Part shown: in pieces, positions 59,000 to 64,000 of the stretch
Position numbering within the stretch: the first letter of the stretch is position 1
Layout of the letters: the number at the start of each line of letters is the position of its first letter
Assembly: GCA_004138175.2 (NCBI GenBank)
Contig: RYFE02000020.1
Coordinates: 26,021 to 90,020 of the forward strand
Reading direction: 5' to 3'
Length of the DNA stretch: 64,000 bases
Source: Chloroflexales bacterium ZM16-3
Lineage (GTDB): Bacteria > Chloroflexota > Chloroflexia > Chloroflexales > Chloroflexaceae
Notes under the pieces: generated by a model
What the model saw: only the letters and a program-made list of their open reading frames with translations
Database searches by the model: none
Told to the model about the DNA's origin: nothing
Program-made: the position numbers and the translations under genes

Positions 59000-60181
59000 T
59001 CATCTGGAAGTAGGGATGGGCCGAACGGTTGGATAGCGTGGCGGCGCGGAGCCGAGAAATACATCGACCGCTGCTCGGATGGCGTCGAACTGAACCTCAA
59101 AGCCCTGCATTTCCCACAGCTCCGCCCGGAGCCGACAGAGCTCATCGTTGTTGAGTGCCTCGAGTCGGATGAGCGGCTGCCGCCGATCAAATCCGCGCTG
59201 GGTGATGCGGTTTGCCCGTGGGGCTCGCTCAAGGTTCGATTGTCGCCGCCAGGGGTGGCGAGCGCGTCGCGCGCTTCGAACCGACTCCTCGTCGCTGATC
59301 GTCTGGTTAAGCAGAACCTCGATATGTTCGAGTGTTTCCTTCACAACCTGGTGTGAGATAAGCCGCTCCTGGAGCCACCGCACCTCGCGCTTGCCTGTTT
59401 CGGCAAGGGTTTTTCCGCGATACCGCCCGAAGGGCACCAGCGTTGTGGATGCCTCCGCGTAGCGATTGGTGCGCTCGGCCCAGATGGCGTGTACTTTGGC
59501 AATATCGGGCACGACCTCAGTAGTGCCGCTTTCCGCTGCCTGCGAGCCAGAACCGCTGTCGTCGTCATCGGCTTCTTCTTCCAGCCCGAGGATTCGTATG
59601 TGCCAGTTGAGCAGCATCAGCGCCACCTGGCGGAACACGCCATCGCGGAGCGGTCCGGCGACAGGGTAGTCGACGCTGGTGAGCTTCAGTACCTCTACCG
59701 GCTTCACCTTGAGGATATGCCGTCGCTTCTTGCGCCGATACCCCTTGACCTTCTTAGCATTCACCATGCGAGCGATTCGTTTGACGACCGCCGCCTTCGG
59801 TCGCTTACGCCGGTGCTTCGGGCCGGCGCGAAAGCTCTGGGAGAGAATGTCGGCGAGTACCTGAGTGCGCTGTCCGCTCTCGCCTTGCGCTTTCCGCGAG
59901 TACATCTCGCGAATGCAGGCCAGGGCGCGGTCGTAGCGCACCTCGCCAGGCTCCTCACGGAGAGTCTCAAGGATATGGGCGGTCATGTTGGTGACGTGGA
60001 CCTGCGCCCAGAGAAGCGCGTGCTCTTTACGACGGCTTGGCCGATGGAGCTTGAGCACGATCATGCGGCAGACCGTCCGTGGCCGCTTGCTCAGCGCAGC
60101 TTCAAGCGCGTCACGAATACGGTCTTCGGAGGGGAGTTGCGGGCGGTCAACTGGCCGATCTGAGGAATCCTTGCTCACCAT
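59000..60181 (-). CDS. Hypothetical protein with DUF3820-like motif
   Basis: A 393-residue basic protein that I do not recognise as a whole. A central very basic segment (GPKHRRKRPKAAVVKRIARM, VNAKKVKGYRRKKRRHILKV; residues about 120-165) may bind nucleic acid. At about 245-275 it has VPFGRYRGKTLAETGKREVR, which resembles the FGKYKGK motif of DUF3820 proteins that are often fused to exonucleases. An acidic linker (EEEADDDDSGSGSQAAESG) precedes it. No catalytic residues are evident. The frame runs to 60181 with no clear ribosome site. It lies between a gap and the XRE gene, in the defence-like region. Confidence 0.6.
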   Translation of the reverse strand: MVSKDSSDRPVDRPQLPSEDRIRDALEAALSKRPRTVCRMIVLKLHRPSRRKEHALLWAQVHVTNMTAHILETLREEPGEVRYDRALACIREMYSRKAQGESGQRTQVLADILSQSFRAGPKHRRKRPKAAVVKRIARMVNAKKVKGYRRKKRRHILKVKPVEVLKLTSVDYPVAGPLRDGVFRQVALMLLNWHIRILGLEEEADDDDSGSGSQAAESGTTEVVPDIAKVHAIWAERTNRYAEASTTLVPFGRYRGKTLAETGKREVRWLQERLISHQVVKETLEHIEVLLNQTISDEESVRSARRARHPWRRQSNLERAPRANRITQRGFDRRQPLIRLEALNNDELCRLRAELWEMQGFEVQFDAIRAAVDVFLGSAPPRYPTVRPIPTSR

Positions 60182-60651
60182 TCGCTCCTTTTCTTGCAGG
60201 CGCGATCAAGCGGGAGTATCCCGTCTGGGATCTCCTGTTCGCCGCCGACCCGCGATCTTCACCTAGAAACCTCTCAGTCGCCTGACAGGCCGATCTTTGC
60301 AGGGCTTCGATAGCCGGTTACTCCAGCTGCGAAACCACCGCTTGATACGCCCGTCGCCTGCCAATGGCACTGGCGCGGCGATCGCGATACCTCGTGCTAC
60401 CGTAAGGCGGTAACAGGGCATTCTGAGGAGAGGTACCCCCAGACGGTCGAATAAAAGGAAATGCTACTGGTCGTAGTTACCAGCCATGCTAGAATGCAAG
60501 GAAGGCTCGTTTGAGCAATGGGAAGCTAACCTGCTCGTAATGCTGGGGAGCCGAGTAGGCCAAGCAGATTATTGTGTGGTTGAGTGAATGTGAGTATTTG
60601 AAATATTTTATCGCACGACCGTTCGTCTGTCAAGCGGCTCCCTGGCGATCT
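60182..60651. other. 470-bp gap between divergent genes
   Basis: No gene recognised. It must contain the promoters of the divergent genes on both sides; AT-rich boxes occur at about 60590-60612 (GAAATATTTTATCG) in front of the XRE gene. No strong palindrome was noticed. Confidence 0.35.
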
Positions 60652-61239
60652 ATGTTGCTTATGGATCGTCTCTTCGGGGCAAAGCTGCGCTTTCTCAGAA
60701 AACAGCGATCTATGTCGCAAACCACGTTCGCTGAGTTGCTGGGACTGGTCAATCAGTCGTCGCTTAGCAACCTGGAGAGTGGGCGCCGGCCCCCATCCCT
60801 GGATCTCGTTGTTCGCGCAGCCGCGCAGCTTGGTGTCTCAATTGACTACCTCGTACGCGACTCGATCCCGGTTGAAACTATCAAGTCACCTGACGCACTT
60901 ATGGATCGCAGTGTGTCAGGTGGTGAGTACCTCATACGAGGTGAGCATCCAGTTGAATCCGTAGCGCCAACCGAAAGGTCTCAGGCGATCCGTGAGAGTC
61001 GCACGGTATACACGCACACCACCTTCGGCGCTCGGTTACGACGCTTGCGACAATCGGCTGGTTTGACGCAAGGAGACCTTGCGCGAGCGCTCGGACTGGC
61101 GTCTCACTCCCATATTAGCTTCTTAGAGTGCGATCAAGCGGACCCCTCCATTGATCTGCTGCTACGCATCGCTGATCACTTTGGCGTTACTACGGATGCA
61201 CTGATGAGAGGCACGGCGATCACCGCACCGCCCAGATGA
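60652..61239 (+). CDS. Double XRE-type helix-turn-helix regulator
   Basis: A 195-residue regulator with two HTH_3 domains. Domain 1 spans about residues 4-68 (KLRFLRKQRSMSQTTFAELL, then QSSLSNLESGRRPPSLDLVV); domain 2 about 125-190 (RLRRLRQSAGLTQGDLARAL, then SHSHISFLECDQADPSIDLL). A 45-residue linker joins them. Two tandem XRE domains in one chain would bind two adjacent half sites. Start codon could be 60652 or 60661. It converges with the HNH gene. Likely a repressor of the surrounding defence-like genes; inferred from position. Confidence 0.8.
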   Translation: MLLMDRLFGAKLRFLRKQRSMSQTTFAELLGLVNQSSLSNLESGRRPPSLDLVVRAAAQLGVSIDYLVRDSIPVETIKSPDALMDRSVSGGEYLIRGEHPVESVAPTERSQAIRESRTVYTHTTFGARLRRLRQSAGLTQGDLARALGLASHSHISFLECDQADPSIDLLLRIADHFGVTTDALMRGTAITAPPR

Positions 61240-61262
61240 ACCATACGCCTTGTTTCTCCTCA

Positions 61263-62198
61263 TTAGATGTGCTCGCTGCTAGCGGTGTCTACTTTTAGGG
61301 CGAAGAAGATCACTCGGTCGGTGCTGATCATCCTCGTCTCCCCCCGCGGGCTCACGACGATTCGCTCCCACTGCACGCCCTTGGAGTTGGCCGCCGTCGG
61401 CCTGGCGAGCGTCAGGCGGCCGGCGCTGTGGATCGCTGTCACCACGCCGGTGATCTCCTGCTCAGCTCGACGAGCCTTGCAGAGCATACCTATACCGAAG
61501 AACTGCTCAGTCTCGGCCGGGATTTGATCGTCCATCGGGATGACCCGCGTGATGGTGCGTCGGCCATCATGCCATTTGGCGATGCCCTGGTTCACACGTA
61601 CGCGGCGCTTCACGGTCGTGCCGATGCGGACATACGTGGGCGACAAACTGGTTGTCGTAGGGTAGTTGCGCCCGCTGAAGACTTGTTTGCGCGGGTGGCC
61701 GACCAGGTATGCGACGAAGCAGGGGATGTCGTCTCTGGCCGATGAAGCGCCACCATCCGGTTTTCGCCAGCTGACCTTCATCGCGCTCTGCCGTAGTCGA
61801 GCTGCGAGCTGTCGAATAGTTTGAGTCACATAGGGCCGGGCTCGTGAGAACTGTATGGGCTCAGCTCTGGGCTGAATCAACAGCTTCATGCCTACCTCCT
61901 CGGGGAGGTATTTCCCTTTGCGCTTGTTGCAGGTGAGGCAGGTCAGCACCAGGTTCTCCCACCGGTCTGTGCCGCCACGGCTGCGCGGCACTACATGGTC
62001 AACTTCGATGTGATCACCTGAGCTGCCACAGTAGCAGCACACCGCATCCTGGCCCCCGTTCGCGCTGGGCCGCCCATAGGCCGCGATCAGACGCCGACGT
62101 AGCTCCAGCGGCGACGCTTCATCGTGTGCAGATTCCGCCGGCGTCGGCGTTATCAGAACGTGGCTCACGGGGACATACCTCCGGATCGCCATGATCAC
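61263..62198 (-). CDS. HNH endonuclease
   Basis: A 311-residue protein. The HNH domain lies at about residues 53-95: CCYCGSSGDHIEVDHVVPRS (first CxxC and DH) and GGTDRWENLVLTCLTCNKRK (second N, CxxC). An N-terminal helical region precedes it. The C-terminal 190 residues contain several predicted beta strands (ITGVVTAIHSAGRLTLARP) of a type I do not know. No RuvC motifs are seen, so it is not an IscB or Cas9 relative. Probably cuts or nicks DNA. It lies upstream of, but in the same direction as, the 59000 gene. Confidence 0.85.
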   Translation of the reverse strand: MIMAIRRYVPVSHVLITPTPAESAHDEASPLELRRRLIAAYGRPSANGGQDAVCCYCGSSGDHIEVDHVVPRSRGGTDRWENLVLTCLTCNKRKGKYLPEEVGMKLLIQPRAEPIQFSRARPYVTQTIRQLAARLRQSAMKVSWRKPDGGASSARDDIPCFVAYLVGHPRKQVFSGRNYPTTTSLSPTYVRIGTTVKRRVRVNQGIAKWHDGRRTITRVIPMDDQIPAETEQFFGIGMLCKARRAEQEITGVVTAIHSAGRLTLARPTAANSKGVQWERIVVSPRGETRMISTDRVIFFALKVDTASSEHI

Positions 62199-62687
62199 GC
62201 GCTCGATGGCCTCTGCCCGCCATTGGATGATGGCCGGGATGTGTGCGTGGCCTGGGGAGCGATGTCAGCCTCTCCAGTGAACGGTGGCCCAGCTGGAGCG
62301 CCGTAGCGAGGGTGTGCGCAGCTTGAATGGTTGTCCATAGGGCGAGGCCGCCCGATATCGCCCACGCACGGAGCGCACGGGCGCGGTGCGCTGGTCCGGG
62401 TGGCGTGGCGGCGGTGGCCGTCGCGCCACAGAGACGGGCTGGCCGTGGTTATGACGCCAGTATAGGTGGCATCAATCAGGTGTCAACATTTTGGCTGATC
62501 GTGAGACCTGCCCGTCTCTATGGTCACAGATCGGCGATATCCTAGCAGTGAGAAGCCGAGTATCTTCGCTGCCCCGCTTGGTCGGTTCGCGGCTGACGCC
62601 GACACCGCGCGTGGCTTTCGTGAGCGTCTGCACAATCGAAGCGCACGGGAATGGCATTTCCAGAATAACCTGAATTGCACTATTGTG
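62199..62687. other. 489-bp gap between two minus-strand genes
   Basis: No gene recognised. It ends with the terminator-like repeat at 62670. The stretch 62220-62520 has a mixed GC pattern without a clear frame; a promoter for the HNH gene is expected here but I cannot identify it. Confidence 0.35.
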
Positions 62688-62695
62688 CTATTCAG
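62670..62695 (-). terminator. Imperfect 11-bp inverted repeat at the end of the nuclease gene
   Basis: CTGAATTGCAC-TATT-GTGCTATTCAG with one mismatch, overlapping the TAG stop (62688-62690) of the PD-(D/E)XK gene. Likely transcription end of the hsdM-nuclease operon. Confidence 0.5.
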
Positions 62696-63833
62696 CAGCA
62701 TCTTGTTCCCCTGCGCCATCTTCCTCTTCGCTGGGTGCGGTTCCCACACCGCCGCGTGTTTCATGCTCCAGCTCGGCGAGCCGCGCGATCATGCCGTATG
62801 TCACCCACTCCTCGGTGCAGCGCACCGCCCACTGCATAAATGCGTCGCCCTGATCCGGTTGCCGAAGAAGATTGACGGTGCTGGTTCGGGCGCGAACCAT
62901 TTCCCACGTACTCGTCGGTGGAAGATACTCGCGCTCGTCGGCAGCAGTTCCCTGTTCGCTCCACGCCTGCGCAGCTTCACGAAAACGCCTATCAGTATGT
63001 AGCCGCTGACCAAGCTCATGATCTGGGTTGGTATGGATCATCAGCATCAAATCGGGCACGCCTTCGATCAGCAGCGGATCTTGTGGGCGGCCCAAAAAGA
63101 ATCCCACGGATATGAGGAAGGCATCCCGCCGACGTGGTGGCACCCACAGATGGTAGCCGTAGCGCTGCCAGTTGTACTCGATTTTGATGTGCTTTCGGGA
63201 TCCATCTCGTAACTCGCAACGCAGCCCACCCCTGTGTAGAATCTTCCGCACCGCTTTGGCGGTGTGTAATGACCATTTTTCCATTGCACCCCAGGCGGGC
63301 GAAGACGCGACCATACCGGTCAGTGCGGGCAGAGTGAGGTTTGGCACAACAACCCCCATTTTATCAAGAAGCTGGTGGAACTGCCGCAGAACCAATGGTT
63401 CTTCTGGCCAACTGAATGCGCGCAGGCGTGCCCATGTCACGACCCCGAGGTAACGAGCTGCGGCATCGGGATCGACCCGAATGCGGGCAGGCACGCCTGC
63501 GACTGCTGCGACTCGAGCGCCAGTGCGCAGGTACGTGTTTATCTGATTACGGTGTGGCGGCTGATGAACTTTAAGCTCAAGTACTAATGGCGGTTGTCCA
63601 GGCCAGGTCAGGGTAATGTCTGTACGACCTTGCTCAACATGATCTTGAGTCTGAAGTACTGGCGGCGTACGAGGAACACGGCCCTCCCACCGAAGATGTG
63701 TGACCAAGCGCGGCCACACCTCACGATGCTCTAGCACCGCCGCCAACGCATCTTCAAGAAACCCTTCACGCGGACGAAGATCCTGTGTTGCTCGCCAGTA
63801 TGCCCGAGCCAGTAGGGTGTCCGCACGGCTCAT
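62688..63833 (-). CDS. PD-(D/E)XK nuclease family protein
   Basis: A 381-residue protein. The PD-(D/E)XK core is visible: glutamate 27 in GFLEDALAAVL, aspartate 72 in GRTDITLTW, and E86-x-K88 in LVLELKVHQP, followed by a conserved glutamine-containing helix (NQINTYLRTG). About 250 further residues have no recognised domain but include aromatic-rich parts (WQRYGYHLWV). The ATG overlaps the stop of the upstream methyltransferase gene by 4 bp, so both are translated together. Most likely a restriction-type nuclease or an anti-invader component tied to the modification enzyme. Confidence 0.8.
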   Translation of the reverse strand: MSRADTLLARAYWRATQDLRPREGFLEDALAAVLEHREVWPRLVTHLRWEGRVPRTPPVLQTQDHVEQGRTDITLTWPGQPPLVLELKVHQPPHRNQINTYLRTGARVAAVAGVPARIRVDPDAAARYLGVVTWARLRAFSWPEEPLVLRQFHQLLDKMGVVVPNLTLPALTGMVASSPAWGAMEKWSLHTAKAVRKILHRGGLRCELRDGSRKHIKIEYNWQRYGYHLWVPPRRRDAFLISVGFFLGRPQDPLLIEGVPDLMLMIHTNPDHELGQRLHTDRRFREAAQAWSEQGTAADEREYLPPTSTWEMVRARTSTVNLLRQPDQGDAFMQWAVRCTEEWVTYGMIARLAELEHETRGGVGTAPSEEEDGAGEQDAAE

Positions 63834-64000
63834 GGCTGAACCTCATCAATGACACTGAGATCCTCGGCGATGGCGGCGAACTGCTCCAGCGCGGCCTGGA
63901 GGTCCTGCACGATCTCGGCGGCCAGCACCTCGGGCGCGGGCAGGCTCGCGCTGTCCTCCAGGCTCTCGTCGCGCAGCCAGAAGATGTCCAGGCTGACCTT
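63830..64000 (-). CDS. hsdM: Type I restriction-modification methyltransferase subunit, C-terminus only
   Basis: Partial gene running off the right end: 56 codons ending KVSLDIFWLRDESLEDSASL, then PAPEVLAAEIVQDLQAALEQ and FAAIAEDLSVIDEVQP. This LDIFWLRDESLED ending is typical of the C-termini of HsdM-type N6-adenine methyltransferases. Its stop (TGA, 63830-63832) overlaps the start of the nuclease gene. The catalytic NPPF part lies outside the window, so activity cannot be judged. In ordinary type I systems the next gene is hsdS or hsdR; here it is a PD-(D/E)XK gene instead. Confidence 0.75.
   Translation of the reverse strand, partial: KVSLDIFWLRDESLEDSASLPAPEVLAAEIVQDLQAALEQFAAIAEDLSVIDEVQP

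Noticed and set aside
61263..62198. IscB/Cas9-type RNA-guided nuclease
   Set aside because: Only HNH is present; no RuvC motifs, no bridge helix, and no adjacent structured RNA was recognised.

Overview
The window looks like a chromosomal segment of a high-GC member of the Chloroflexota, most likely class Chloroflexia (filamentous phototroph relatives). This is inferred from gene content: a one-polypeptide pyruvate:ferredoxin oxidoreductase beside a dihydroorotate-dehydrogenase-like gene, kinase/PP2C/VWA/FHA and RsbU-type signalling clusters, many SWIM-type and alpha-helical repeat remnants, and a 2Fe-2S ferredoxin with an odd C-terminal extension. No 16S gene or other decisive marker is present, so the assignment is tentative.

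Layout. 0-8.7 kb: central metabolism (SDR, citrate synthase, DHOD-like, nifJ, DUF2064-like protein). 8.9-14.4 kb: an operon of Ser/Thr kinase with beta-propeller, PP2C phosphatase, VWA protein and zinc-ribbon/FHA protein, probably one phospho-signalling unit. 14.5 kb: a selenocysteine tRNA with its own promoter. 15.5-23.1 kb: a lower-GC island with a large HEPN-STAND-Sel1 protein, two genes on the other strand (one soluble, one membrane) and, between those two, a candidate structured small RNA with promoter and terminator. 23.3-27.5 kb: a gene graveyard (DUF5655, SWIM-like, GNAT, phosphatase, MerR and transposase fragments) bracketed by two identical, oppositely oriented 116-bp MITE-like elements, each with its own 6-bp target duplication. 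27.0-31.5 kb: an RsbV/RsbW/RsbU partner-switching module.

31.5-40.4 kb: small genes and then an arsenic island: ArsJ exporter and its GAPDH partner, an ArsR-ArsC fusion, an ArsP-like permease, a small thioredoxin, two ArsR-type regulators and ArsM. 41-45.8 kb: secreted DUF5107-like protein, ferredoxin, argG. 46.2-50.1 kb: a second lower-GC island with an adenine-specific DNA methyltransferase translationally coupled to a ComEC-like metallo-beta-lactamase hydrolase, a candidate two-gene defence system. 50-58.6 kb: DinB, repeat proteins, YwbE, pRiA4b ORF-3-like protein, two toxin-antitoxin pairs and several broken genes. 59-64 kb: a defence-like region with a double-XRE regulator, HNH endonuclease, PD-(D/E)XK nuclease and the C-terminus of an HsdM-type methyltransferase running off the end.

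The two most unusual items are the HEPN-STAND-Sel1 locus with its candidate RNA and the methyltransferase-MBL pair. A second theme is repeats: at least two MITE-like families with visible target duplications and several long perfect palindromes between genes.
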